Shown here: positions 33,035 through 43,800 of the stretch, one piece after another | Layout: every line of letters begins with the position of its first letter | Position numbering within the stretch: position 1 is the first letter of the stretch | DNA from: Gliomastix tumulicola | Taxonomy: Eukaryota > Ascomycota > Sordariomycetes > Hypocreales > Bionectriaceae | DNA: 64,000 nt | Direction of reading: 5' to 3' | NCBI GenBank assembly: GCA_001599755.1 | Contig: BCHX01000002.1 | Coordinates: 5,314,330-5,378,329 of the forward strand | Made by a program: the position numbers and the translations under genes | Notes under the pieces: generated by a model | Told to the model about the DNA's origin: nothing | The model's input: the letters and a program-made list of their open reading frames with translations, nothing else | Database searches by the model: none

Positions 33035-33730
33035 ATGAAGATCGGCATCGTCAACGCAGGCAACATTGGCCTGAACTTGGCTGTTCCATGGCTTCGCCAC
33101 GGCCACGACATCTTCCTCAGCAAGGACACTAACGCGGAGAAGCTTCAAGAGCGCGCCCGCGAGTTTGGCCTCGCTCGCGGGCTGACCGAGACCGAGTTGG
33201 CACGATTCAAATACGGCTCCCTTGCCGACGCCGCCAAGTTCGGAGACGTCATCCTCTTCTCAGTCTATTTCCCACGACTCCCTCATGTCATAGAGGAGCT
33301 CAAGAGAGCAGGCGTCAATCTCGCGGGCAAGATCGTCATCGAGACCATCAACCCGGTCAACGTGGACGCCAACTTTAACCACGCCCACGACGTCGAGTAC
33401 ATGCAGCGAACCTCCGTCACGGAGGAGCTGCAGGCGGCGTTCCCGGAGGCTGTCATCTTCAAGTCCTTCAACAACACGCCCTCGAACCTTCTGGATGTTG
33501 GAAAGTGGATAGCGGGGCGAATTCCGGCCATCCTCTTTGTTGGCGGAAGTGCATCCTCTACAGCCACGGTTCGTAAGCTGATCGAGGACGCCGGATTCAG
33601 ACCTCAGTTTGCGGGTCATACGCTTGCAGACGCAAGACTGTTGGAGAAGCTAGGCGTCCTGCTTCACCGTCTGTATGAGAACGAGTACAAGGGAGACGCA
33701 GGCATAGTGGTGGATATTCTAAAGGTGTGA
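33035..33730 (+). CDS. NADP/F420-type oxidoreductase (Rossmann-fold, putative)
   Basis: Single exon, 231 residues. The N terminus MKIGIVNAGNIGLNLAVPWL is a beta-alpha-beta dinucleotide-binding unit (GxGxxG variant AGNIG), followed by HGHDIFLSKD. Sequences such as GDVILFSVYFPRLPHVIEEL, KIVIETINPVN and VIFKSFNNTPSNLL match the F420_oxidored/NADP-reductase family (also near pyrroline-5-carboxylate reductase N-terminal domains). C-terminal DARLLEKLGVLLHRLYENEY completes the short all-helical end. In fungi the cofactor would be NADP(H) rather than F420. Substrate unknown. It is close to the HET gene only by convergence, with no functional link seen. Confidence 0.85.
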   Translation: MKIGIVNAGNIGLNLAVPWLRHGHDIFLSKDTNAEKLQERAREFGLARGLTETELARFKYGSLADAAKFGDVILFSVYFPRLPHVIEELKRAGVNLAGKIVIETINPVNVDANFNHAHDVEYMQRTSVTEELQAAFPEAVIFKSFNNTPSNLLDVGKWIAGRIPAILFVGGSASSTATVRKLIEDAGFRPQFAGHTLADARLLEKLGVLLHRLYENEYKGDAGIVVDILKV

Positions 33731-33925
33731 TCGAGAAGTAGCCGACCATCAGCGGTCTCTCCTGGCTATATCAACCCCCACTTCTCTTGAGTTATCTTCA
33801 ACTTATTCACTTCTCACTCATTAAGATGTATTGGATAGGTTTGGCGAGATTGCTTAAGGTGTTCTATTATTACAGATGGAAGTATCAAAATCATCAGAAT
33901 CGCCTTGTTCTACACATACGCGTCT

Positions 33926-36379
33926 CTAAGTTACGTTAAATCTCTCCCAACCTGGTTCTCGACGATATTTCCCCAATTTGTATTCAAAATACTCCTTCCA
34001 AGCATCTGTTTTGTGGGCTGGCTTGCCTTGATGCCAGAACCTATCGACCCAGAGGTCCAGCCGCTCACGGTCGCTGTGGTTCAGAATGCAGACCGCCCTG
34101 CCGACGAGCTGATATCGTCTCCTGCGGCTTTCTCCCATCCTCGCCACTGGCCGGAGAACCACGGCCTGGGTACACCCGGCAAGGAAGCAGATCTTGTCAC
34201 CCAGCCGTGTAGAGACATGAGCCTGCGCCATCATGCCCGTGTCGGCGAGGACAAGACGTTGGGGGTTTCTGTTGGCTTCTGGGGGCTTCAGATCCCGGAA
34301 CACCCACCTTATGCCGAAGAGTGATATCAAAGCAACATAGATGAACCAGCCGATAATGACAAAGAACCCAAGAACACAGAGTGTTGTCAAGGGTTCGCGG
34401 GCGATATTAGGCAGGGACTCCTCTCTGAGAACCAGTCGGTCTAACAGCGCGACGACCAAGGTGTGGGAAAAGAAGACCAGGATGCATCCGTGCACGCGGG
34501 CGAGACACACCAGGAGTGTGTGCGAAACACGGCCTTGCATGATCCAGGACTCCAGTCGCATCTTGCCGATGGGAAACTCTCGACTCCTGTCGTACCAGTG
34601 AGGATGGGCCTCGCCGAACAGTATCAGTCGGGTTTCTGGACCCCTCCATCGCCTTCTTTTAGGGCCGCCGCTCAGATGACGCTGGATTAAGCCGAGAGTG
34701 ATGTGGCAAGCCAAGAATCTGTGAAGTGCCCGGAAAGGATTGTAGCGCCAGCGTCTCTGGCCACTTTTGTTGAGGAAGTCTTTTAATACCGGTTGCCTCG
34801 GGGAACGCAAGATGAACAAATTCCTCGAAGACGGGATGCCGAACCAGGCGCATGACAAGATGGCATGCAGAATACCGAGCGACGATCCATAGTAGCTATG
34901 GGGTGAAACCGCGGGCAAATCACCCACTTCGTACTCGTCCCCGTCATCCGGCCCGCAAGTCGTCGATGCGGTTCTTGCGACAACAGTGGCGAGAAGCACT
35001 CCCTCGAGGCTAATGATGTTGATGTCCTCTTCTTCTTCTTCTTTTTCTAGACAGCCAATGGCGAAGGACTGTGGTAGGCTGTGCTTGGTGTCATTGATCA
35101 CCTCGCTGATCATACCAGGCAGCTCGCCCGCGAGCCAGTCCGGTGACCAGGTCGGCAGCATCAGGTCACGCGATCTGACCCTAGTATCTGCCCAAATCAG
35201 GTCTAGGCATGCATACCTCCGAATCAATGCCCGCGTGAATCTGAGAGCGATGGAGCTTGGCGGATGGTAGTAGTTTGGCATGGGAACGAGCTCGGAGCCG
35301 TCAGAGGATATCCCCATGAGTGAGTAAATCGCGTCTCGAGGATCCTGAGACAGAAAGTTTGACGCCTGTATGAGAGCCTGCGATAAAGGGGGTGTCTGGC
35401 TGATGAACTGCTGACGGAATTGGAGCATGGCGACCAGGTATCCGGAGCAGGTCGCGTGCTTGGGCTGCCAGAAGGGCATCTGGCAGCACGCATAGATGGC
35501 CTGCTGGAATTCCTGTATGCTAATCGTGGTCTCGCCGCAGACAATGGTCACGCGCGAGGAGGCAGCAATCTCCTGAATAATCCAGCGTCGTCTCCAGTAC
35601 GGCCGCTCCATCAGGTCGATGAGGCTATCGAAACAGGTCTTCAAGAGGCAATAGAAACACTGGCTCTTAGTGCCCATCGAATCACCTGTGCTTGAGTCGA
35701 TGACCTTTCGCACTCTGGCAAGGATGCCATCGTCGTCATGATCCTCCTCCAAGGGTTCGTTCAGGTCGGCAGAGCAATCGGGATGATGGCGATGGCGGAG
35801 GCGAGTCGTCTCGTCGTCGTTGTGTTTCCTCTGAGCCCGAGTCAACCACGGCCTGAAACGCAGATGATTTATTTTCGGGGCCCATGCCGAGATTTTATCC
35901 GGTGTGAATGTGACTTTGGATACTCTCTGAGCCCAAGTAGGATATTCAAGAACCAGGTGAAGGAACTTGATGGCCAGCTCCGCGCGGTCGCCGCCACTGT
36001 CTCCGAGCCAGGAGATGGTCATGGCACCGTTGCGGTAGATCTGTCCCATATTGCCAACCTGCTTATTCTTCTCGGTCGTGTCAGACTGGTTGATACAGAG
36101 AGCGTCGGCCCAGACTGTCCTGACGCCTTGCCGACGAGCATAGCGCAATGCCTGGTCGAGATTTCTGGTGATGGAGGTCTGCACGCCGTTGAACACGGCT
36201 CCTGTCTCAGTGGCCTGGCCGCCCCAGCAGTAGGAGAGCGCATGATAGCGAGGCACCTCGAGGAGACTGATCTTTGTGAGAGTCCCTCGGATTGGGGACT
36301 CGTCGTCACCAGGGTCAAGCGATATGAGACGCGCTTCGTAGCGTTCGGAGTCGATGGGCTCGTATATTGTAGCAGCCAT
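33926..36379 (-). CDS. HET-domain (heterokaryon incompatibility) protein
   Basis: Single exon, 817 residues from the ATG at 36379 (the open frame runs slightly further upstream without an ATG). The HET domain covers about residues 35-170: YHALSYCWGG, ARRQGVRTVWADALCINQSD, NMGQIYRNGAMTISWLGD. A second conserved part has RRRWIIQEIAAS and RDAIYSLMGI, as in this family. HET domains trigger programmed cell death on contact between unlike individuals (family knowledge). The C-terminal half is unusual, with one or two strong hydrophobic segments (LTTLCVLGFFVIIGWFIYVA) and a Cys-containing end, suggesting membrane association. No NACHT or repeat domain is attached. Confidence 0.9.
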   Translation of the reverse strand: MAATIYEPIDSERYEARLISLDPGDDESPIRGTLTKISLLEVPRYHALSYCWGGQATETGAVFNGVQTSITRNLDQALRYARRQGVRTVWADALCINQSDTTEKNKQVGNMGQIYRNGAMTISWLGDSGGDRAELAIKFLHLVLEYPTWAQRVSKVTFTPDKISAWAPKINHLRFRPWLTRAQRKHNDDETTRLRHRHHPDCSADLNEPLEEDHDDDGILARVRKVIDSSTGDSMGTKSQCFYCLLKTCFDSLIDLMERPYWRRRWIIQEIAASSRVTIVCGETTISIQEFQQAIYACCQMPFWQPKHATCSGYLVAMLQFRQQFISQTPPLSQALIQASNFLSQDPRDAIYSLMGISSDGSELVPMPNYYHPPSSIALRFTRALIRRYACLDLIWADTRVRSRDLMLPTWSPDWLAGELPGMISEVINDTKHSLPQSFAIGCLEKEEEEEDINIISLEGVLLATVVARTASTTCGPDDGDEYEVGDLPAVSPHSYYGSSLGILHAILSCAWFGIPSSRNLFILRSPRQPVLKDFLNKSGQRRWRYNPFRALHRFLACHITLGLIQRHLSGGPKRRRWRGPETRLILFGEAHPHWYDRSREFPIGKMRLESWIMQGRVSHTLLVCLARVHGCILVFFSHTLVVALLDRLVLREESLPNIAREPLTTLCVLGFFVIIGWFIYVALISLFGIRWVFRDLKPPEANRNPQRLVLADTGMMAQAHVSTRLGDKICFLAGCTQAVVLRPVARMGESRRRRYQLVGRAVCILNHSDRERLDLWVDRFWHQGKPAHKTDAWKEYFEYKLGKYRREPGWERFNVT

Positions 36380-37459
36380 GATACCCAGCAAGACCGACCG
36401 CAGTTTAAAGGTGATGCAAAGAAGATGAGCTGGCTATCCTGTGGCATTATCGGTCATGCCTGTTGGATTTATCAGAAAATCGCCCTTTCGTTAACCTGAT
36501 GTTATTTAAGCGCCCTTGCACGAGGACGCGACCTTTCATAGGGCACCGAGCCGCCTGGCTTGAAATCTCTGTGGGGTCAGGAATCAGCGCTGACAGTGGT
36601 CAGCTTCCACCTGCAAGGAGAACGCCACCGACCTGCAATCAAGCGCGGAAGAAATCCCCTAATGCCGAATTAAAAACGGTGGCGTTTTTAGGCTCTCAGA
36701 CCCAAGAAATTCCAGCGTATAGCTACGCGTTATCCCTAAGCGCGCGCTCTCTAACCACTCTGAAACACTTCTAGACCACCTACATGACCTTTTACCATGC
36801 TGTCTTTACTCGCCGCGTTCTGGCCCAACACCGTGTTAGCGGCCAACGAGGAATATAAGCTGGCCTCAAGCACGTCAACCATGGCGTCTACGCTTTACCG
36901 CTCATCTCGGCGCTCTTGATGTAGCATACTTACTTGCCGTCTTCACTAAATGGGTGAGCCGCTGCTTGACAACAAACGTGTACGGCCGAGGGGAAGAATC
37001 TTGGGTGCGCCGAACCCCTTCCACCAGACTGCACCACCACCAGCCATTGGCACCAGCCGGGCCTTTGCACCTTGTGCGTGCCGAAAGGATCAAGTTGGGC
37101 CTGCAGCTGTACCCTCTTGTAGTCGTGGAGCTGCCTCAGCTGCCTCTTTTGACTGTTGCTCGCGTCGGCGGGATGCAGGTCTAACACTCAACGCAGAGCA
37201 CGACACCGTGGGCGGTCTACAATATGATTCCAGCTAGCCTACCTCTCCTACGTCTCTTATGACACTAGATACGAATTATAAGCTTCGGAAAGAAACAGAA
37301 AAAAATTAAAGAAGAAGAAAAGAACTCTATTTACAGCGAACGGCATACTCTTCACAGATTCTCTTAGTCTTCGGACAATTCTCAGCACACTCTTTTGTAT
37401 CCTAGGAGTCCCTACTATTCTGTGTGAATAACTACTTACAAGCTAAGGAAGCTCGCAGC
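36380..37459. other. Intergenic region, 1.1 kb
   Basis: Between the start of the HET gene and the 3' end of the LysM gene. A-rich tracts occur near 37285-37325. A weak tRNA-like stretch near 36690-36780 was rejected. No gene seen. Confidence 0.5.
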
Positions 37460-38502
37460 TCAAGGCGCCCTCGTACAGACCAATGCATCAAGCCACAGGT
37501 TTGAGCATGATGCGTTGATGAAAGGATTCCAGCGCTTGAAGTTTGCCACAGTGATGCTGTTCTTCGCAGCTATACTGTCACACGTGTCGCCCGACACGAC
37601 CTGCGAGAATCGGCTGCAGTTGGACACAATGTCCGGCATAGGCGTCGCCATACCGGGCACGCCGACACACGCAAAGTAGCCCAGCAAAAGGTTGTTGCAG
37701 CCTGAGAGTAAGTGAAGAGAGTCAGTCAACAATTTGAACAGGGGCGAGTGGAGGGAGGCATCGACATACTAGTGTTGATCTGGGTGTTAAAGCTTCGGAG
37801 TTGAGCCACGGTGATGGTGTTCTTCGCGGCGACGGTGTCACACGAGTCTCCGGAGACGATCTTGTACCATCTGTTGCAGTTGTTCACGGCACCCGGTAAG
37901 GTAGGTGAGTTGCTGGGCTGAGGTGCAGTCGTGGTGCTCGTTGGGGGAGGGGCGGCGCCAGGGACGTGAACGCAGATGTAGTAGTCGACCCAGAGGTTGG
38001 AGCAGGAGGCGTTGATCTCGGAGTTCCAAGATCGCAGCTGGGAAACAGTGATGCCATTCCTTGAGGCGATGGTGTCGCAGATGTCACCAGATTGGACCTT
38101 GTAGAAGCGGTCACACGTCGGAATGATACCGGGCATCTGAGGGGAGTTGGTCGGCTCTGGAGGAGGCGCAGTAGAAGATGTTGAAGTGGTGGAGGTCCGT
38201 TGAGTGGTAGTGGTCGATGTTGTCGAGGACGAGCTCGAACTGGTCGGACCGGGCGTATACTCGCCAATGACGCAGTACGACTTGCCGACCTGGAGTGAGC
38301 CAGGGCAGGTCACACCCGGGTTGATGTTCACGAACTCCTGGAGCGAGATACCCCAGCTTGAGGCGAGGCTGTCGCAGGTGTCACCAGTTTCAGCGGGTAT
38401 CTCGAAGTAGCAGACAACATCGCGGCGGGCGCGGCTCGGCGTGGCTGATGCCAACGCCGCGGAGGCCACAATAGCCAGCAGGTGCGCCTTTGAGAAGAGC
38501 AT
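37460..38502 (-). CDS. Secreted LysM effector with four LysM domains
   Basis: Exons 38502-37770 and 37701-37460 with a 68-base intron (GTATGT...TCAG), 324 residues. Signal peptide about 1-20 (MLFSKAHLLAIVASAALASA), then a possible dibasic processing site (RARR). LysM 1 lies at 31-77, LysM 2 at 130-178, LysM 3 at 209-258 and LysM 4 at about 271-321, each with the YKVQSGDICDTIAS-type start and INASCSNLWVDYYIC-type end. A Ser/Thr-rich linker (about 86-115) follows LysM 1. No enzyme domain. Such proteins bind chitin, shielding hyphae or sequestering oligomers from recognition. The start was chosen because the upstream ATG-less extension lacks a signal peptide. It lies 2.3 kb from a chitinase with LysM domains. 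Confidence 0.92.
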
Positions 38503-39498
38503 CTTGTTGAACACTGAAGTGGTGAAGAAAGGATGGGTAAAATTGATGAGAAAGCACACAGAGCCTTTGTTGAAGAGCAGGCATCACAAAAGGTACCAGG
38601 ATCTTATAATTAACGAACCCTTCCTTATGCGACTTGGGGCAGTCGTACCACTCTCCTTCCAACAACCTTGGAGGGGCAGGAAAGGGACTATGGGAAGGAT
38701 ACAAGCCAACAGGACTGACCCAAGATGCCTACATCGAGGTGCTAGCAGGGAACGTCGAGTTTATCCTGTGATAGAAGGCCTGGACTAACACCGACGTTGG
38801 TCGACGGTTACATTATTGGCTTACGTTGGCTTGGTTAATGCTAACATGGGGTTAGTTTCGGGCCTTTCGTGATAAACATGTCAGCCTCTCTGGTCGAGAC
38901 TGCGCTGTTAAGCTTGGCACGAGGCAAAGATGTAGTCCTATGTGGTCACCAGCATCAAAGGAGGGCAACTGCTGCTGCATCGCGAGGCAAATGACCTTAT
39001 TCTACGGGGTAGCCAGTGATGGCGCTTGGCGACGCCCAGTCCCGCCGAGCCGGCTTGCATTCCCGGGGCCAAGTCTAGGCGCACGGGGTCGCGGATGACT
39101 GCTGGACGTTTCCAGTAAGTGACTCCGGGTAGGGTAGTATTGTGTGGCAGCCTCAAATATCGGGCACCGACTTCCTCCCACCAGACATCCCGTGAATACC
39201 CTTCTCCTCACGCCACATCCCTCTCGACATCTTCCATCACACGACTCTGCGCCTCTCGTACGCATTCAAGCCGGCCAGCATCGTGCGACTGTGCCACTGT
39301 GGCTCCAGCCCCAGACCGCATCTCCGATCCCCTTTTGCCCCTTTTACCCCTGCAGCCCCGCGTGACAGCGTCTAATATAAGCTTACTTCTTTTTTCTCCG
39401 CTACTCTTTCTCCGCTACGCAGCGACGAGCAGCGACGAGCATCAGCAGCAGCAGCAGCAACAATCACAACACTACCAACACCTGGAAAGCCGGGTCCC
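38503..39498. other. Divergent intergenic region
   Basis: About 1 kb between the LysM effector (minus) and the DUF7136-like gene (plus). A CAG/CAA run at about 39440-39463 lies in the leader of the latter. No gene seen. Confidence 0.5.
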
Positions 39499-40308
39499 AT
39501 GATGCATCCCATCTCGTCTGGTGCTTCTGCCCTGCTCGTGGGCGCAATCCTCTGCCTTGCGACCGTGGTGAGAGCTGCTGCCGGCGTGGTGGAAATCGAC
39601 ATCGTCTTCCCACGCAACAACCAGACCTACGCGCCGACCAGCCACTTTCCCATCGTCTTTGCTCTGCAGAACCCCGATCTGGCTACGCACCTCGACCTAT
39701 TCCTCCAATACTTCATCCGCAATGGCTCCGACTTGGAGGATTCCTACGGCCACGCGAGCACGCGGCTGACTCCGGCCAACTCGTCGGCCGATCCCTTTTT
39801 CCATTACCGCTACGTCACGATGGACACCGAAGGCCGTCACGAGCTGTTTGCTACGGCTTCCTGGAGCAGCTGTGACGAGACGGGCGACGAGGTCGGCATT
39901 CTCGGCAACACGACCAACCTCTGGATGAACTTCACCATCGCCCAAGACGGCGGCCAGGCAGTCGATCTCGTCGCTGCGACGGCGGATGACAAGACATGCG
40001 CCGCAAAGGATGGCGTCGCGATCAACGTGACCGACCAGACGCGTCAGGTGCAAGTCCCCGGTGAGACCGAGCTGGCGACCTGTGCCGTGCTGGCGTCCGC
40101 CTCGCCGACGGCGACTGCGAACCCCTGTCGGGTGCGAATTGACGAGACCGCGGCCGAGAGCATGCTCGCCTCCTTGCACGACGGCCTGTGCCAAGGTTCC
40201 AACCCGCCTGACGACTGCCCCGAAGAGGATGGTGCCTGGGGCTTGAAGGCGGCCGGCGTCGCGAGCCTTGCGGCTACTCTCGGCGTCATCCTCCTTCTCG
40301 GTGCCTGA
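39499..40308 (+). CDS. DUF7136-like secreted, GPI-anchored protein
   Basis: Single exon, 269 residues. Signal peptide about 1-27 (ALLVGAILCLATVVRAAAG). Then comes the family-typical VVEIDIVFPRNNQTYAPTSHFPIVFALQNP, cited here in short: a beta-rich start with FPRNNQTY and PIVFALQNP. There are several N-glycosylation sequons (NQT, NGS, NSS, NTT, NFT, NVT) and paired cysteines (WSSCDETG, CAAKDG, TCAVLAS, NPCRV, GLCQGS, DDCPEED). The C terminus GLKAAGVASLAATLGVILLLGA is a GPI-type hydrophobic tail. Function of the family is unknown. Two ATGs stand in tandem at the start; either could be used. Confidence 0.85.
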   Translation: MMHPISSGASALLVGAILCLATVVRAAAGVVEIDIVFPRNNQTYAPTSHFPIVFALQNPDLATHLDLFLQYFIRNGSDLEDSYGHASTRLTPANSSADPFFHYRYVTMDTEGRHELFATASWSSCDETGDEVGILGNTTNLWMNFTIAQDGGQAVDLVAATADDKTCAAKDGVAINVTDQTRQVQVPGETELATCAVLASASPTATANPCRVRIDETAAESMLASLHDGLCQGSNPPDDCPEEDGAWGLKAAGVASLAATLGVILLLGA

Positions 40309-40847
40309 TGGAGATGGAATGGGTTGGTTGGGGGCCGAAGTGGCGGGCTGGGCGCGGATTGTCGCTGCGGTGGTGCCAGGTTCTTTTTTGTGTGTTAAAA
40401 ATTGTTTTGCCGGTTAATTCGTGGAGGGTGGCCGAGGCCCGACTTTTGTTCTCGCCAAGAAGGATGAATGTGATATTGCTTACATGCGTCCTGATACCAC
40501 CCACCCTATCACATCTTTGCCCCTTTTGAAATCACGCCGTTTCGTAGTACGCTTATTCTACGGGTGTCGCCTTGCTAGAGAGGCAATCGTGAGCTCTATT
40601 GGTGGCAGCACAGGCTCGCCCTTACTTAAGGTATACAGCCTTGCACGTCGATTGGCCAAGTGCATCTCGTTACCAATCAAGTCTCTGACTCATTTGTAGC
40701 TCCCATGTTGTAATTTGAACTCACTCCTTGAGGTACGAACTCTTCTTCCATCAGTATTAAACATGTTTGAATTGGTATGCTGACTGCTCTGTCCGCACCT
40801 AGACTGCTTGATTACATCCTCAGTTGTCTTGCCATTGGGCTACCACG
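40309..40847. other. Intergenic region, chitinase promoter
   Basis: About 540 bases, T-rich near 40385-40415. No gene seen. Confidence 0.5.
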
Positions 40848-43800
40848 ATGCCTTCACCATGGCTCAGCCTAGCACTTGGTGTTACCAGCCTCGTGTCAGG
40901 GGTTGTGGCCTTCATTCCTCCCCTTGGCTCCATTGTCCGGTCCGTTGACTACTGTCCGCAGCGATGCGTTGACGCTGGTCCCAACACCGGCAACTGGTCT
41001 GTCTATCCCAACTTCAACGGGATCAAGCGGTGCCAGCAGACCATGTTCTATGACTTCTCGCTTCATGACCCCGTCGATCTTGCTGGTGTGAGCCATCGCA
41101 TCCAGGCCTGCTCCTCCTTCGGCTCAGACTTTGTCAACATGCCGCCCTCTGCATCCATGGACGTCAGTGTTGCTGAGTCTGCCGAGTCTGTTGAGGTCAA
41201 ATATGAACTGGGCTGGTGGAACGAGACCGACAATCTTGCCGCGCCTGCGATTCGGTCGCTCGTGACACAGACGCGCGAGTACATCGCCAACGGTCACGGA
41301 GCGTCGCCAGATCGCCCATTCATCCTCTTCGGACAGTCTGGACAGGCTACTCTGGGCATCTACATCGGTCACGGTCTGCTGAACCAAGACATCGGCTCCA
41401 CAGCCCTCAAGACCTTCCACGATAGCCTTGAAAACCTCGAGGTCACGACACCCAGCTTGGCTATGCAGCTTTGCGAGCCTGACTATGGCAGCGCGCACAT
41501 CTTCGGCCTTGTGGTCGCAAGCAATGCCACGTTTGCCCCTATTCAGAGGGCTGTCAAGTCCTGGCTCAACGCGACATGCTTGTCATTTGCGGATTCAAAG
41601 ACCTTCTCTGACGAGGCCACCTTTGTCACACCTCTCCTCACGAATACGACTTCGAATAACACTCCACTCCGCGCCCGAGATGCTGTGTCTGACGAACCAC
41701 ATGGCAGTTCCCTCGAGGCGCGTGCTGATTGCAGGACGATTCAGGTCGAGTTCGGGCAAGGCTGCCCGGAGCTGGCTGTCGCGTGCGGCATCTCCCCTGC
41801 CGACTTCACCAAGTACAACCCCAACGTCTGCGGCTCGCTCAAGCCAAAGCAGCACGTGTGCTGTTCCAGCGGCACTCTTCCTGATGTCCGTCCAAAGCCT
41901 AACCCGGACGGTACCTGTTTCTCGTACCAGGTCCAGCAAGGCGACGACTGCGCCATCATCGAAGCTGCCAATGGTCTGACGAGGAAGGACCTTACGGACT
42001 TTAACAAAGACACCTGGGGATTCTCCGGCTGCGAGCCACTGTTTGCTCAGGCCATCATCTGCTTGAGCACCGGGAAGCCTCCGTTCCCAGCTCCCATTGC
42101 CAATGCCAAGTGCGGTCCGCAGAAGCCGGACTCCAAGCCGCCGACGGACGGTTCCAAGATCGCCGACCTCAACCCGTGCCCGTTGAACGCCTGCTGCACG
42201 ATCTGGGGCCAGTGCGGCACGACCAAGGAGTTCTGCACGGACACTAACACGGGCCCTCCAGGGACGGCGAAGCCCGGCACCAACGGCTGCATCTCCAACT
42301 GCGGCGTCGAGATTGTCAAGGGGACCGGCAACGGCGGCATCAAGCTTGCCTACTTCCAGGGCTACGGGATGGGCCGCCCGTGTCTCTACCAGGATGCGCT
42401 GCAGATCGACACGTCGAAATACACGCATCTTCATTTTGGATTCGGCACCTTGACGCCGTCCTGGGAGGTCCAGACGGGCGATATGCTCTCTTCGTATCAG
42501 TTCAGCCAGTTCAAGCGTGTTCGCGATGCAAAGAGGATCTTGTCCTTTGGCGGCTGGGATTTCTCGACCTTCCCGGAGACATACTTCATCTTTCGCGAGG
42601 GCGTCAAGCCCGCCAATCGCCTGAAGATGGCCACCAACATTGCCAACTTTATCAAGACACACAACCTCGACGGCGTTGATATCGACTGGGAGTATCCGGG
42701 GGCACCGGACCTCCCGGAATTCGATCCTGGCAAGGCTGAAGACGGTCCCAATTACCTGGCCTTCCTTGCCGTCCTCAAGAATCTCCTGCCTGGTAAGACG
42801 GTCGCCATCGCCGCCCCGGCCTCATTCTGGTACCTGAAGCAGTTTCCGATCAAGGAGATCAGCAGGGTCGTGGACTACATTGTCTACATGACGTACGACT
42901 TGCACGGCCAATGGGATACCCAGAACGAATACTCTCAAGAGGGCTGCGATACCGGCAACTGCCTCCGTAGCCAGGTCAACCTGACTGAGACCAGAACGGC
43001 TCTGGCCATGGTGACCAAGGCCGGCGTCCCTGGAAATAAAATCGTCGTGGGTGTGACCAGCTACGGGCGCTCTTTTTCCATGGAGCAGCCGGGATGCTGG
43101 GGTCCCAACTGCAAGTTCACGGGCAGCCGGCTCGAGTCTGACGCGACTCCGGGGAGATGCACCGGCACGGCCGGGTACATGGCCGATGCTGAGATCAACG
43201 AGATCATTAGCGGCGGCGGAAGCGGTCGCAGACGGCAGAGCGGCCGCGTCGTCACGAAGTTCCTAGATCCTGGCAGCAACAGCGATATCCTCGTGTACGA
43301 CAACAACCAGTGGGTGGGATACATGAGCGAGAGCACCAAGAAGGTTCGAGCGACTCTGTACGCGGGCCTGGGCATGGCGGGCACGACAGACTGGGCCAGC
43401 GATTTGCAGGTCTTCAACGACCCGCCCAGGCCGGCCAAGGACTGGGCGTCCTTCATCCAGCTCGCGGCGAGTGGCGGCAACCCCAAGGAGGACACCGAGA
43501 CCAATTTTGGCGAGTGGAAGTCTTTCGACTGCACGGCCGACGCTGTCGAGAATCCCTTTGACTACACTCCGTCGCAGCGCTGGAAGGCGTTGGACGCGGA
43601 CAGCGCCTGGAAGGAGGTCATCGACAAGTGGGTGAAGGTGGACAAGGTAGGCCAGCAAGCTCTCTCAGTTTTGCGTAAGACTTTCTGACTAAATCGCATA
43701 GGGCAACCACCTCTCCTTTGTTGAGTCGGTCCAGCAGACACTCAAGATGGGTGCCAACCTGGGCTGCGAGACACTCAAACCGTCACTCGATCACTGTGAC

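Noticed and set aside
36690..36780. Possible degenerate tRNA on the minus strand (AGAGTGGTTAGAG)
   Set aside because: A-box match is poor and no B box follows at the right distance.
41595..42662. 355-residue minus-strand ORF
   Set aside because: Shadow of the chitinase; no motif.
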